Counted from the stretch's first letter, positions 11,533 to 20,952 are shown. The stretch: 64,000 bases of DNA from Streptomyces sp. NRRL F-2580 (GCF_000720115.1 NZ_JOIR01000010.1:292014-356013), one strand, 5' to 3'. Notes: a model not told the origin generated them from the letters alone. Program-made: numbers and translations.

Positions 11533-12027
11533 TCAGGACTGGTACATGCCCGGCTTGTAGTGGCCCGGCACCATGCGGGTGGTGACCCCGATGCGGTTCC
11601 AGACGTTGATCGTCGCGATCACGGCGATCAGCTGGGCCAGTTCGCGCTCCTCGAAGTGCTTCGCCGCCTTCGCGTACACCTCGTCGGGCACGAACCCGTC
11701 CGTCAGGACGGTGACGGCCTCGGTGAACTCGATCGCCGCGAGCTCCTTCTCGGTGTAGAAGTGCCGCGACTCCTCCCAGGCGGCCAGCTGCACGATCCGG
11801 TCGACGCTCTCACCGTGCGCGATGGCGTCCTTGGTGTGCATGTCGAGGCAGAAGGCGCAGTGGTTGACCTGCGAGGCCCGGATCTTGACGAGCTCGACCA
11901 GGGCCGGGTCCAGGCCCTTGCGGGAGGCGATCTCCAGGGCCAGGACGGCCTTGTAGACCTCGGGGGCGAGCTTCGCCATCTGCATGCGGGGGGTGTGCTC
12001 GGGTGCGTGTTCGTGTGTGGTCGTCAT
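11533..12027 (-). CDS. AhpD-like carboxymuconolactone decarboxylase family protein
   Basis: The 164-residue all-helical protein has the CMD/AhpD redox motif CAFCLDMHTKDA (Cys57, Cys60, His64). Such proteins act as peroxidatic or alkylhydroperoxidase-type enzymes. The family sequence HTPRMQMAKLAPEVYKAV marks its N-terminus. I chose the ATG at 12027 rather than the one three codons earlier because it fits family starts. It is divergent from the MocR regulator across 47 bp containing a palindrome, and is therefore its probable target. Confidence 0.85.
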   Translation of the reverse strand: MTTTHEHAPEHTPRMQMAKLAPEVYKAVLALEIASRKGLDPALVELVKIRASQVNHCAFCLDMHTKDAIAHGESVDRIVQLAAWEESRHFYTEKELAAIEFTEAVTVLTDGFVPDEVYAKAAKHFEERELAQLIAVIATINVWNRIGVTTRMVPGHYKPGMYQS

Positions 12028-12059
12028 GTGATCCACCCTAGGAGCCGGGCGGCCCGCGG

Positions 12060-12072
12060 ATATGGTCCATAT
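12060..12072. promoter_or_regulatory. palindromic operator between the AhpD-like and MocR genes
   Basis: ATATGG-T-CCATAT is a perfect 13-bp palindrome, ending two bases before the regulator's ATG. It lies in the only intergenic space of this divergent pair, the usual place for MocR autoregulation and control of the neighbour. Confidence 0.6.
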
Positions 12073-12074
12073 TC

Positions 12075-13475
12075 ATGACGGAATCGTGGGCCACTTTCGG
12101 CGCCGACCTGCACCTGCACCTGGACCTCGCCGCCGGCCGGCGGCTGCGGGCCGGTCTCACCGAGGCGCTGCGCGAGGCCGCGCGCAGCGGGCGGCTGGCG
12201 GCCGGGACCCGGCTGCCGTCCTCCCGCACCCTCGCCGCCGACCTGGGCATCGCACGGAACACGGTCGCGGAGGCGTACGCCGAGCTGGTGGCCGAGGGCT
12301 GGCTGACCGCCCGCCAGGGCTCCGGCACCCGGGTCGCGGAACGGGCCCGTCCGCGCCGGGCCGCGGCGGCCGCCCCCGTACGGCGTCCCACGCGCAAGGG
12401 GCCCTCGTACAGCCTGCAGCCCGGCTCCCCGGACCTGGGCGGCTTCCCGCGCGCGGCCTGGCTGTCGGCGGCCCGGCGGGCCCTGACCGACGCGCCGAAC
12501 GAGGCCTTCGGCTACGCGCTCGACGCGCGCGGCCGCGTCGAGCTGCGGCAGGCGCTGGCCGGCTACCTGGCGCGGGCCCGCGGGGTGTACGCCGACCCGG
12601 ACCGGATCGTGCTGTGCGCGGGCTTCCTGCACGGGCTGACCCTGCTGGCCGGTGTGCTGTGGGGGCGGCGGGTGCGGGAGGTGGCGGTGGAAGGGTACGG
12701 CCTGGACTTCCACCGGAACCTGCTGGAGCGGGCCGGGCTGCGGACCCGGCCGCTGGTGGTCGACGGGGAGGGAGCCCGCACCGCGGAGCTGACCGCGTCG
12801 GCGGGCGCGGTGCTGCTGACCCCGGCGCACCAGTTCCCGACGGGCGCGGCCCTCACCCCGGGCCGCCGGGCGGCGGCGGTCGACTGGGCCCGGACCACGG
12901 GCGGGCTGATCCTGGAGGACGACTACGACGGGGAGTTCCGCTACGACCGCCAGCCGGTCGGCGCCCTCCAGGGGCTGGACCCGGACCGGGTCGTCTACCT
13001 CGGCACGGCCAGCAAGTCCCTCGCGCCGGGGCTGCGGATGGGCTGGATGGTGGTCCCACCGGGGCTGCTGGACGAGGTCCTTGCGGCCAAGGGCCCCACG
13101 GACTGGGCCTCCAGCGCGCTGGAACAGCTCACGCTGGCGGCGTTCATCACCTCGGGGGCATACGACCGCCACGTGCGCGGGATGCGGCTGCGGTACCGGC
13201 GGCGCCGGGACGAGCTGGTGGCGGCGGTGGCGGGCCGGGTCGGGGTGTCGGGCATCGCGGCGGGGCTGCACGCGGTGCTGGACCTTCCGGCGGGGACGGA
13301 GCGGTCGGTCGTGCAGTCGGCCGCCTGGCAGGACCTGGCCCTGCACGGCCTGTCGAGCTTCCGGCACCCGGAGGCGGAGGTCGCGCCGCGGGACGCGCTG
13401 GTCGTCGGCTACGGGACTCCGTCGGACAGCGCGTGGTCCCCGACCTTGGCAGCCCTCGCCGCCGCGCTCCCGTAA
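12075..13475 (+). CDS. MocR-type regulator (GntR HTH fused to PLP aminotransferase fold)
   Basis: The 466-residue protein has the normal MocR length. The winged helix of the GntR type is at about 12-80 (LPSSRTLAADLGIARNTVAEAYAEL, WLTARQGSGT). A linker leads to a fold-type I aminotransferase-like domain. It has DDYDGEFRYDR (about 279) and the PLP-binding Lys in GTASKSLAPGLRMGWM (about Lys314). PdxR-type members control pyridoxal phosphate synthesis, but no pdxST lies here. The divergent AhpD-like gene is the likely target. Confidence 0.9.
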   Translation: MTESWATFGADLHLHLDLAAGRRLRAGLTEALREAARSGRLAAGTRLPSSRTLAADLGIARNTVAEAYAELVAEGWLTARQGSGTRVAERARPRRAAAAAPVRRPTRKGPSYSLQPGSPDLGGFPRAAWLSAARRALTDAPNEAFGYALDARGRVELRQALAGYLARARGVYADPDRIVLCAGFLHGLTLLAGVLWGRRVREVAVEGYGLDFHRNLLERAGLRTRPLVVDGEGARTAELTASAGAVLLTPAHQFPTGAALTPGRRAAAVDWARTTGGLILEDDYDGEFRYDRQPVGALQGLDPDRVVYLGTASKSLAPGLRMGWMVVPPGLLDEVLAAKGPTDWASSALEQLTLAAFITSGAYDRHVRGMRLRYRRRRDELVAAVAGRVGVSGIAAGLHAVLDLPAGTERSVVQSAAWQDLALHGLSSFRHPEAEVAPRDALVVGYGTPSDSAWSPTLAALAAALP

Positions 13476-13521
13476 GGGGCCGTACCCGCCCGCGGCCCGG
13501 CTGCCGGGGCTCCGGCCCGCA

Positions 13522-13707
13522 CCCCGCTCCTCCAACGCCGGAGGCGCTGAAAGGTCGCCTCAAACGCCGGCGGAGCCGGATTTGGCCGACGCCGGCACAA
13601 TCCAGCCCTTCCGGCGTTCGAGGAGCAGGGCCTGGGGCCGGAGCCCCAGCAGCGGCGGCGCGGCCGGACGGGGCCTGGCAATTGCAGCCCCGCCGGCGTT
13701 TGAGGCG
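13522..13707. repeat. cluster of four diverged intergenic repeat copies
   Basis: Copies of the AACGCCGGCGG core are at 13522-13550 and 13557-13579 (forward) and at 13602-13626 and 13684-13707 (reverse). They belong to the same family as 627-717 and 19014-19041. The opposed orientation lets the region fold into large hairpins at the convergent ends of the MocR and EamA genes. I see nothing coding in 13476-13774. Confidence 0.75.
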
Positions 13708-13774
13708 TGGGGTTCGGGGCGGAGCCCCGACACGACGGGCCGCAGGTGACAGACGGCCAAGACGACCGTCCTGG

Positions 13775-14611
13775 TCACCCGCCCGGGGACGGAGCCGCCG
13801 GTTCGCCGAAGCGGGCGAGGGCCAGGGAGCCGGCGACCGCGACGGCGAAACCGGCGACGGCGAGCCAGGTCAGGCCCTCGCGGGTGCGGTCGCCGAGCCA
13901 GACCACGCCCACCGCGGCCGGGCCGATCGTCTCGCCGAGCACCAGCCCCGCCGTCGCCGCCGTCACCGAGCCGCGCGCCAGCGCGGAGGTGAGCAGCAGG
14001 AAGGCCGCACCGCCGCCCAGCAGGAGCGCGTACAGCGCCGGATCGCGCAGGTCCCAGGGGGAGTCGATCAGCCGCACCGAGACCTCGACCACGCCGAAGC
14101 CCGTCCCCGCGGCCAGACCCAGGACGAGCGCCCGCGGCCCGTCCGGAAGCCGCCCCGCCACCGCGCCGACCACCAGCACCAGCCCCGCCACCGCCAGCAG
14201 CACCAGCTCCAGCGCGAGCGACCCCGTTCCCGAGCCCTCCTCCCCGGCGGCGAGCCCGAGCATCAGCAGTCCCGCGCACACCATCCACACCGCTCCCCAC
14301 TCCGCCCGGGACAGCCGCACCCGCAGCAGCCGCGCCGCGACCACCGCCGTCACCGCCAGGCTGGCGGCCAGCGCGGCCCCCACCGCGTAGATCGGGATGC
14401 GGCGCAGCGCGATGATCTGGAGGACGAAGCCGACCGCGTCGAGGCCGAGACCCAGCAGGTACCGCCACTGCCGTACGGCGCGCAGGAACAGCGCCGCGTC
14501 CACCCCGGACCCCGAGCCCGGCTCCGCCGCCCGCGCCGCGACCGCCTGCAGAACGGACGCCGTACCGAAGCAGACCGCCGCACCGAGTGCGCAAATCATC
14601 CCAATGAGCAC
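13775..14611 (-). CDS. EamA/DMT superfamily transporter
   Basis: The 278-residue protein consists of about ten hydrophobic helices in two repeats. The first begins at residue 1 (GMICALGAAVCFGTASVLQA) and the second near 130. A charged cytoplasmic loop connects them. Drug/metabolite exporters of this family move small organic solutes; the substrate cannot be read from sequence. The start is GTG with no good ribosome site. It stands alone, divergent from the lipoprotein gene and facing the repeat cluster. Confidence 0.8.
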   Translation of the reverse strand: MLIGMICALGAAVCFGTASVLQAVAARAAEPGSGSGVDAALFLRAVRQWRYLLGLGLDAVGFVLQIIALRRIPIYAVGAALAASLAVTAVVAARLLRVRLSRAEWGAVWMVCAGLLMLGLAAGEEGSGTGSLALELVLLAVAGLVLVVGAVAGRLPDGPRALVLGLAAGTGFGVVEVSVRLIDSPWDLRDPALYALLLGGGAAFLLLTSALARGSVTAATAGLVLGETIGPAAVGVVWLGDRTREGLTWLAVAGFAVAVAGSLALARFGEPAAPSPGG

Positions 14612-14715
14612 GAACTGACTCTAGGTCACGGATCTCACGGCGGCCGGATTCCATCGGCCCGGGCCACCGCTCTACTCTGTCGGCAGCACGCCAGGCCCCA
14701 GGGGGAGCAGCAGAC

Positions 14716-15018
14716 ATGGACAGCAGCAGCACCAACCAGCGCCGTATGCGCTCGGGCGCGGTCGCCCTCGGCGGCATGGGCCTGCTCGCGGCCACCCTCG
14801 TGGCCTGCGGCAGCAGCGACGAGCCCGACAAGCGCTGCGCGTCCCGCTCCACGCTGGAGCACCTGAACAACAAGGAGTGCAAGAGCGGCGGCCGCGGCGC
14901 GTACTACTACGGCGGCTACGTCAGCAGCGGCAAGGTCTCCGGCGGCAGCTTCGACAAGTCCGCCGTCACCCGCGGCGGCATCGGCGGCCACAGCAGCTCC
15001 GGCTCCAGCGGCGGCTGA
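14716..15018 (+). CDS. small YgiB-like (DUF1190-type) lipoprotein
   Basis: The 100-residue precursor has a basic head and hydrophobic stretch ending in LVACGSS, a lipobox with Cys at about 34. The mature part carries RCASRSTLEHLNNKEC, two Cys residues that may pair, and a Gly/Ser/Tyr-rich tail (GAYYYGGYVSSGK, GGIGGHSSSGSSGG). That composition and its position immediately before a YgiC-like gene match the enterobacterial ygiB-ygiC pair. Its role is unknown. The ribosome site is AGGGGGAG. Confidence 0.75.
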   Translation: MDSSSTNQRRMRSGAVALGGMGLLAATLVACGSSDEPDKRCASRSTLEHLNNKECKSGGRGAYYYGGYVSSGKVSGGSFDKSAVTRGGIGGHSSSGSSGG

Positions 15019-15032
15019 GGAAACCGGAACCC

Positions 15033-16235
15033 ATGCAGCGGCACACCATCGAGCCCCGCCCCGGCTGGCAGAAGACCGTCGAGGAGCAGGGGCTCATCTA
15101 TCCCCTCACCCGCTACCCCGACGACACCCTGCGCCCCTACTGGGACGAGAGCGCGTACTACTCCTTCTCCCTCCCCGAGGTCGAGGCCCTGGAGAACGTC
15201 GTCGAGGAACTGCACGCCATGTGCCTGGCGGCCGCCGCGCACATCGTCGAGCACGACCGCTTCGCCGACCTCGGCATCACCGATCCCGGGCTCGCCGCGC
15301 TGATCGCCGAGTCCTGGCGCCGGCGCGCCGAACAGCCCTCCCTCTACGGCCGTTTCGACCTGCGCTACGACGGCACCGGCAGCCCGGCCAAGATGCTGGA
15401 GTACAACGCCGACACCCCCACCTCGCTCGTGGAGGCGGCCAGCCCGCAGTGGTTCTGGATGGAGGAACGGTTCCCCGGCGCCGACCAGTGGAACAGCCTC
15501 CACGAGCGCCTCGTCGACGCCTGGCGCCGCCAGGCCGAGCTGCTGCCGCCCGGCCCGCTGCACTTCGCGCACTCCGAGACCGACGAGCTCGGCGAGGACC
15601 TGATGACGGTCGCCTACCTCCAGGAGACCGCCGAGCAGGCCGGCCTCGACACGCACGCCCTCTCCGTCGAGCAGATCGGCTGGGACAGCCTGTCCGGCCG
15701 GTTCGTGGACGAGAAGCTCCGCTTCATCCGCAGCTGCTTCAAGCTCTACCCGTGGGAGTGGCTGGCCACGGACGAGTTCGGCCCGCAGGTCCTCGGCACG
15801 TACGACCACGGCGGTGGCACCGGCACCACCTGCTGGATCGAGCCGCTGTGGAAGATGCTGCTCTCCAACAAGGCGCTGCTGGCGATCCTGTGGGAGCTCT
15901 TCCCCGAGCACCCGAACCTGCTGCCCGCCTACCTCGACGGACCGCGCGAGCTGGCCGAGGCCGGATCCGCCGGCTATGTCGCCAAGCCGCTCCTCGGCCG
16001 CGAGGGCGCGGGCGTCACCCTGCACGAACCGGGCGGGGGCGGCGAGCCCTTCGTGCCGGAGGAGGGCGAGCGGTACTGCTTCCAGGGCCTGGCCCCGCTG
16101 CCCGACTTCGACGGCAACCGGGTGGTGCTCGGCGCGTGGGTCGTCGAGGACGAGGCGGCGGGGCTCGGCATCCGCGAATCGGCGGGGCCGGTCACGGACG
16201 AGTACGCCCGCTTCCTGCCCCACGTGATCCTCTGA
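15033..16235 (+). CDS. glutathionylspermidine synthase-like ATP-grasp ligase (YgiC-like)
   Basis: The 400-residue protein starts at ATG after GAGGAAACCGGAAC, 14 bp downstream of the lipoprotein gene. Family landmarks are YWDESAYYSF, RFDLRYDG, KMLEYNADTPTSLVEAA, the ATP-grasp segment VAKPLLGREGAG and the end GAWVVEDEAAGLGIRES. The fold is that of the synthetase half of Gsp synthase; the amidase half is absent. YgiC itself does not make glutathionylspermidine, so the peptide or polyamine substrate is open. Streptomyces lack glutathione, which argues against the textbook reaction. Confidence 0.88.
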   Translation: MQRHTIEPRPGWQKTVEEQGLIYPLTRYPDDTLRPYWDESAYYSFSLPEVEALENVVEELHAMCLAAAAHIVEHDRFADLGITDPGLAALIAESWRRRAEQPSLYGRFDLRYDGTGSPAKMLEYNADTPTSLVEAASPQWFWMEERFPGADQWNSLHERLVDAWRRQAELLPPGPLHFAHSETDELGEDLMTVAYLQETAEQAGLDTHALSVEQIGWDSLSGRFVDEKLRFIRSCFKLYPWEWLATDEFGPQVLGTYDHGGGTGTTCWIEPLWKMLLSNKALLAILWELFPEHPNLLPAYLDGPRELAEAGSAGYVAKPLLGREGAGVTLHEPGGGGEPFVPEEGERYCFQGLAPLPDFDGNRVVLGAWVVEDEAAGLGIRESAGPVTDEYARFLPHVIL

Positions 16236-16250
16236 GTCCCGTCCGGGGGC

Positions 16251-17453
16251 TCAGGCCAGGACCGCCCGGAGCTGGTCCAGCCCCCAGTCCAGGTCCTCCT
16301 TGCTGATCACCAGCGGCGGGGCGAGCCGGATCGTCGATCCGTGGGTGTCCTTCACCAGCACCCCCCGCTCCATCAGCTTCTCGGAGACCTCCCGGCCGGT
16401 CCCGTGGCCCGGGGCGATGTCCACGCCCGCCCACAGCCCGCGGCCCCGTACGGCGGTCACGGCGCCCCCGCCGACCAGCAGGCCCAGCTCGTGGTGCAGG
16501 TGGTCGCCCAGCTCGGTGGCGCGCTGCTGGAACTCGCCGGTCCGCAGCATCGCGATCACCTCCAGGGCGACGGCGCACGCGAGCGGGTTCCCGCCGAAGG
16601 TGGACCCGTGCTGCCCGGGCCGGAACACCCCGAGCACGTCCCGGTCGGCGACGACGGCCGACACCGGCACCACACCGCCGCCGAGCGCCTTGCCGAGGAT
16701 GTAGACGTCGGGGACGACCCCCTCGTGCTCGCAGGCGAAGGTCCTGCCGGTCCGCCCCAGCCCCGACTGGATCTCGTCCGCCATGAAGAGGACGTTCCGC
16801 TCGCGGGTCAGCTCCCGTACGCCGCTCAGGTATCCGGCCGGCGGCACCAGCACCCCCGCCTCGCCCTGGATCGGCTCCAGCAGCACGGCCACGGTGTTCT
16901 CGGTGACGGCGCGGGACAGCGCGGTGAGGTCCCCGTACGGGACGATCTCGAAGCCGGGTGTGTACGGACCGAAGTGGTCGCGGGCGTCGTGGTCCGTCGA
17001 GAAGGAGACGACGGTCGTGGTCCGGCCGTGGAAGTTGTCGGCGGCGACCACGATCTTGGCGTGTCCGTCCGGGACGCCCTTGACCTCGTAGCCCCACTTG
17101 CGGGCGGTCTTCACCGCCGTCTCCACGGCCTCCGCTCCCGTGTTCATCGGCAGCACCATCTCCTTGCCGCACAGCGCGGCGAGCTCGGTACAGAAGTCGG
17201 CGAACCGGTCGTGGTGGAAGGCGCGCGAGGTGAGCGTGACCCGCTCCAGCTGGGCCCGGGCGGCATCGATCAGACGCCGGTTGCCGTGTCCGAAGTTGAG
17301 GGCGGAGTACCCGGCGAGCATGTCGAGGTATCTGCGGCCCTCCACGTCGGTCATCCACGCACCGTCCGCGGACGCGACGACGACGGGCAGCGGATGGTAG
17401 GTGTGCGCGCTGTGCGCGTCGGCGGAGCGGATGACATCAGCAGTTGTCGACAC
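16251..17453 (-). CDS. rocD: ornithine--oxo-acid aminotransferase
   Basis: This PLP enzyme converts ornithine to glutamate semialdehyde. The 400 residues have PMNTGAEAVETAVK (about 102-115), MADEIQSGLGRTG (about 224-236) and the PLP Lys in YILGKALGGGVVP (Lys255). The end has QHGSTFGGNPLACAVALEVI. The start is the GTG preceded by GGAGACCCC; the frame is open 18 codons further upstream without a ribosome site. It stands alone, convergent with the YgiC-like gene and divergent from glyA. Confidence 0.93.
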   Translation of the reverse strand: MSTTADVIRSADAHSAHTYHPLPVVVASADGAWMTDVEGRRYLDMLAGYSALNFGHGNRRLIDAARAQLERVTLTSRAFHHDRFADFCTELAALCGKEMVLPMNTGAEAVETAVKTARKWGYEVKGVPDGHAKIVVAADNFHGRTTTVVSFSTDHDARDHFGPYTPGFEIVPYGDLTALSRAVTENTVAVLLEPIQGEAGVLVPPAGYLSGVRELTRERNVLFMADEIQSGLGRTGRTFACEHEGVVPDVYILGKALGGGVVPVSAVVADRDVLGVFRPGQHGSTFGGNPLACAVALEVIAMLRTGEFQQRATELGDHLHHELGLLVGGGAVTAVRGRGLWAGVDIAPGHGTGREVSEKLMERGVLVKDTHGSTIRLAPPLVISKEDLDWGLDQLRAVLA

Positions 17454-17712
17454 GGGGTCTCCGATCGTCCGTCTTGCCCGGTGCGGTGGTGACGAGGGTG
17501 GCGTCACCCTTCTTATCGTCGTCTTCCTATCGTCGCTCCGATGCCGGATGCAGAAACCTTCCGCGTCGCGCGGCGGCTAAGGTGGGCGGTACGCACGGCG
17601 ACTGGCGCACGGAGAACGAACTCCGGGGGAGCCGTGCGCGTTCGACCGCATTCAGGGCCGCTCGCCTGGGCCTCGCGGGGTACCGATCACATCGACCCCG
17701 GAGGAGCCCGCC

Positions 17713-18981
17713 ATGTCCGCGAGCCGCCATCCCGCCCTTTCCGCGACCGACCCCGAACTGGCGTCGTTCGTCGCGGCGGAGGAAGTCCTCCAGGCGCAGA
17801 CCCTGCGCCTGATCCCCAGTGAGAACTACGTGTCCGCGGCCGTCCTGGAGGCCTCCGGCACCGTGCTGCAGAACAAGTACAGCGAGGGCTACCCCGGCCG
17901 CCGCTACTACGAGGGCCAGCAGAACATCGACCGCGTCGAGGCCCTGGCGGTCGAGCGGGCGAAGGGCCTGTTCGGCGTGGACCACGCGAACGTACAGCCG
18001 TACTCCGGCTCGCCGGCCAACCTGGCCGTGTACCTGGCCTTCGCGAAGCCGGGCGACACCGTGATGGGCATGGCCCTGCCGATGGGCGGCCACCTGACGC
18101 ACGGCTGGGGCGTCTCGGCGACCGGCTCGTGGTTCCGGGGCGTGCAGTACGGCGTCCAGGCCGACACCGGGCTCATCGACTACGACGCCGTGCGCGACCT
18201 GGCGCTCGCCGAGCGGCCCAAGCTGATCTTCTGCGGCGGCACCGCCCTGCCGCGCACCATCGACTTCGCGGCCTTCGCGTCCATCGCCGAGGAGGCGGGC
18301 TCGGTCCTGGTCGCTGACGTGGCCCACATCGCGGGCCTGATCGCGGGTGGCGCGCACCCGTCCCCGGCGGGTCACGTGGACGTCATCTCCACCACGACGC
18401 ACAAGACCCTGCGCGGTCCCCGGGGCGCGATGCTGATGTGCCGCGAGGAGCACGCGAAGGCCATCGACAAGGCGGTCTTCCCGGGCCTCCAGGGCGGCCC
18501 GCACAACCAGACGACGGCCGGCATCGCGGTGGCCCTGCACGAGGCCGCCCAGCCGTCCTTCACCGCGTACGCGCACGCGGTCGTCGCCAACGCGAAGGCG
18601 CTGGCGGCGGCGCTGCTGGAGCGGGGCTTCGACCTGGTCTCGGGCGGCACCGACAACCACCTGATCCTGATCGACCTGACGGGCAAGGACGTGCCGGGCA
18701 AGGTCGCGGCGAAGGCCCTGGACCGGGCGGGGATCGTGGTGAACTACAACACGGTCCCGTTCGACCCGCGCAAGCCGTTCGATCCCTCGGGGGTGCGGAT
18801 CGGTACGCCGTCGCTGACGTCCCGCGGGCTGTCCGCGGAGCACATGCCGCTGGTGGCGGACTGGATCTCGCGCGCGGTCGACGCCGCCGCGAAGGGTGAC
18901 GAGCCGGCCTTGGCCGCGGTCCGCGCCGAGGTCGCCGACCTCATGGCCGCCTTCCCGGCCCCTGGCCTCCCGCTGTCCTGA
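17713..18981 (+). CDS. glyA: serine hydroxymethyltransferase
   Basis: The enzyme interconverts serine + THF and glycine + methylene-THF, feeding the one-carbon pool used by FolD. Its 422 residues contain LIPSENYVS, NKYSEGYPGRRYYEGQ, VADVAHIAGL and the PLP Lys in TTTHKTLRGPRG (Lys231). The ATG follows GGAGGAG. The 259-bp upstream gap (17454-17712) separates it from the divergent rocD and must hold both promoters. I looked there for a glycine riboswitch and saw none of its conserved blocks. Many streptomycetes carry a second glyA, which this may be. Confidence 0.95.
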   Translation: MSASRHPALSATDPELASFVAAEEVLQAQTLRLIPSENYVSAAVLEASGTVLQNKYSEGYPGRRYYEGQQNIDRVEALAVERAKGLFGVDHANVQPYSGSPANLAVYLAFAKPGDTVMGMALPMGGHLTHGWGVSATGSWFRGVQYGVQADTGLIDYDAVRDLALAERPKLIFCGGTALPRTIDFAAFASIAEEAGSVLVADVAHIAGLIAGGAHPSPAGHVDVISTTTHKTLRGPRGAMLMCREEHAKAIDKAVFPGLQGGPHNQTTAGIAVALHEAAQPSFTAYAHAVVANAKALAAALLERGFDLVSGGTDNHLILIDLTGKDVPGKVAAKALDRAGIVVNYNTVPFDPRKPFDPSGVRIGTPSLTSRGLSAEHMPLVADWISRAVDAAAKGDEPALAAVRAEVADLMAAFPAPGLPLS

Positions 18982-19013
18982 CCTGTGCCGCCGTTGTGGG
19001 GCTCCGCCCCGGT

Positions 19014-19041
19014 CCCCGCGCCTCGAACGCCGGCGGGGCTG
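19014..19041. repeat. intergenic repeat copy between glyA and trpS
   Basis: The 28 bp here are identical to the core of the 627-717 repeats. They follow the glyA stop by 33 bp and are preceded by a GGGGCTCCGCCCC hairpin. The rest of 18982-19235 shows no gene and must contain the trpS promoter. Confidence 0.75.
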
Positions 19042-19235
19042 GATTGGCGGAGCCCCGCGCAGCGGTGTCGGCCTGGCCCGTCCCGGAACGGAAAGCGGTC
19101 GCTCGGCCGGGGCTGGATCCGGACGGGCCGCTACCGCCCGGTACCCCCGCAGCGCACCGGCACCCGCGGCGCGACCCGGAAGGATCCGGCCAGTGGCGGG
19201 CCCGAGCCCGCCCCCGCACCTGAGAGAATGGGGCC

Positions 19236-20249
19236 ATGGCTTCTGATCGTCCTCGCGCGCTCTCCGGCATCCAGCCCACCTCCGGTTCGTTCCACCTCGG
19301 GAACTACCTCGGAGCCATTCGCCAGTACGTCGCCCTCCAGGAGACGCACGACGCGTTCTACATGGTCGTCGACCTGCACGCGATCACCATGCCGCAGGAT
19401 CCGAAGGACCTCCGCGCGAACACCCGCCTCTCCGCCGCGCAGCTGCTCGCCGCCGGTCTGGACCCCGAGCGCTGCACGCTCTTCATCCAGAGCCACGTGC
19501 CCGAGCACGCCCAGCTCGGCTGGGTCATGAACTGCATCACCGGCTTCGGCGAGGCCAGCCGGATGACCCAGTTCAAGGACAAGTCCGCGAAGGGCGGCGT
19601 CAACAGCGCCAGCGTCGGCCTGTTCACGTACCCGATCCTGCAGGTCGCCGACATCCTGCTGTACCAGGCGAACGCCGTCCCCGTCGGCGAGGACCAGCGC
19701 CAGCACATCGAGCTGACCCGCGACCTCGCCGAGCGCTTCAACCAGCGCTACGGCCAGACCTTCACCCTGCCCGCCGCGCACATCGTCAAGGAGGTCGCGA
19801 AGATCTACGACCTCCAGGACCCGGCGATCAAGATGTCGAAGTCCGCGTCGTCCCCCAAGGGCCTGATCAACCTCCTCGACGAGCCCAAGGTCACCGAGAA
19901 GAAGATCAAGAGCGCGGTCACCGACACCGAGGCCGAGATCCGCTTCGACACGGAGAAGAAGCCCGGCGTCAGCAACCTGCTCACGATCTACGCCACCCTC
20001 ACGGGCGAGACGATCGCCGAGCTGGAGGCGAAGTACGAGGGCAAGGGCTACGGCGCGCTGAAGACCGACCTGGCCGGTGTGATGGTCGATTTCGTCACAC
20101 CGTTCAAGCAGCGCACCCAGGAGTACCTGGACGACCCGGAGACGCTGGATTCCATCCTGGCCAAGGGCGCGGAGAAGGCCCGTGCGGTCGCCGCCGAGAC
20201 CCTCGCGCAGGCGTACGACCGCCTCGGTCTGGTGCCCGCCAAGCACTGA
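19236..20249 (+). CDS. trpS: tryptophanyl-tRNA synthetase
   Basis: This class I synthetase charges tRNA-Trp. The 337-residue protein has the HIGH-type motif HLGNYLG (residues 20-26), [19 protein letters not shown] and the KMSKS loop (residues 199-203, [10 protein letters not shown]). Length and motifs are those of the ordinary housekeeping enzyme. The antibiotic-resistant paralogue found in some streptomycetes cannot be told apart without alignment. It is a single gene with its promoter within 19042-19235. Confidence 0.95.
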   Translation: MASDRPRALSGIQPTSGSFHLGNYLGAIRQYVALQETHDAFYMVVDLHAITMPQDPKDLRANTRLSAAQLLAAGLDPERCTLFIQSHVPEHAQLGWVMNCITGFGEASRMTQFKDKSAKGGVNSASVGLFTYPILQVADILLYQANAVPVGEDQRQHIELTRDLAERFNQRYGQTFTLPAAHIVKEVAKIYDLQDPAIKMSKSASSPKGLINLLDEPKVTEKKIKSAVTDTEAEIRFDTEKKPGVSNLLTIYATLTGETIAELEAKYEGKGYGALKTDLAGVMVDFVTPFKQRTQEYLDDPETLDSILAKGAEKARAVAAETLAQAYDRLGLVPAKH

Positions 20250-20346
20250 CGAACGCAACTACGGACAGAGGGCCCTGGCAAGAACGGGGGTGCTGCCGCC
20301 ACACTGGGGCGGCAGCAGTCCACAGCGACAACCGGAGGAGAGATAC

Positions 20347-20952
20347 GTGGGGACCGTAACGCTCGGCGTTTCGATCGCGGTCCCGGAGCCGTACGGCAGC
20401 CAGCTCCAGCAGCGGCGCGCCGGCTTCGGGGACGCCGCCGCGCACGGCATCCCCACGCACGTCACCCTCGTGCCGCCGACCGAGGTGGAGGCGGACCGGC
20501 TCCCGGCGATCCGGGCCCACCTCGCCGAGGTCGCGGCCGCCTCCTGCACCTTCCGGATGCGGCTGGGCGGGACGGGAACCTTCCGCCCCCTCTCGCCGGT
20601 CGTCTTCGTCAAGGTCGTCGAGGGCGCCGCGGGCTGCACCCGCCTCCAGGGCGAGGTCCGCGACCCCCACGGGCCGCTCAACCGTGAGCTGGCCTTCCCG
20701 TACCACCCCCACGTCACCGTCGCCCACGGGATCTCCGAGGAGGCGATGGACCTGGCGTTCACGGCCCTCTCCGAGTACGCCGCCGAGTGGCTGTGCGAGG
20801 GCTTCGCGCTCTACGAGCAGGGCTCGGACGGGGTCTGGCGCAAGCTGCGCGAGTACCCCTTCGGGAGCGGTGCGAACGGCGTACCGCCGCAGCCGGGCTG
20901 CCCCGCGGGCGAGGCGGCGGGAGCCACCGGGGCCACCGCTCTGCCCTCCTGA
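20347..20952 (+). CDS. 2'-5' RNA ligase / 2H phosphoesterase family protein
   Basis: The 201-residue protein starts at GTG with a strong GGAGGAG site. The two H-x-T motifs of the 2H superfamily are both present: THVTLVPP (about 37-44) and HPHVTVAH (about 120-127), so the active site looks intact. Family members cut or join cyclic or 2',5' RNA phosphates, or act on nucleotide metabolites; the substrate is unknown. The last 25 residues are a disordered Ala/Gly/Pro tail. It follows trpS after a weak hairpin at 20292-20316 and may be partly co-transcribed with it. Confidence 0.87.
   Translation: MGTVTLGVSIAVPEPYGSQLQQRRAGFGDAAAHGIPTHVTLVPPTEVEADRLPAIRAHLAEVAAASCTFRMRLGGTGTFRPLSPVVFVKVVEGAAGCTRLQGEVRDPHGPLNRELAFPYHPHVTVAHGISEEAMDLAFTALSEYAAEWLCEGFALYEQGSDGVWRKLREYPFGSGANGVPPQPGCPAGEAAGATGATALPS

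Noticed and set aside
17454..17712. glycine riboswitch upstream of glyA
   Set aside because: Looked for because glyA handles glycine, but the conserved aptamer blocks are not visible.
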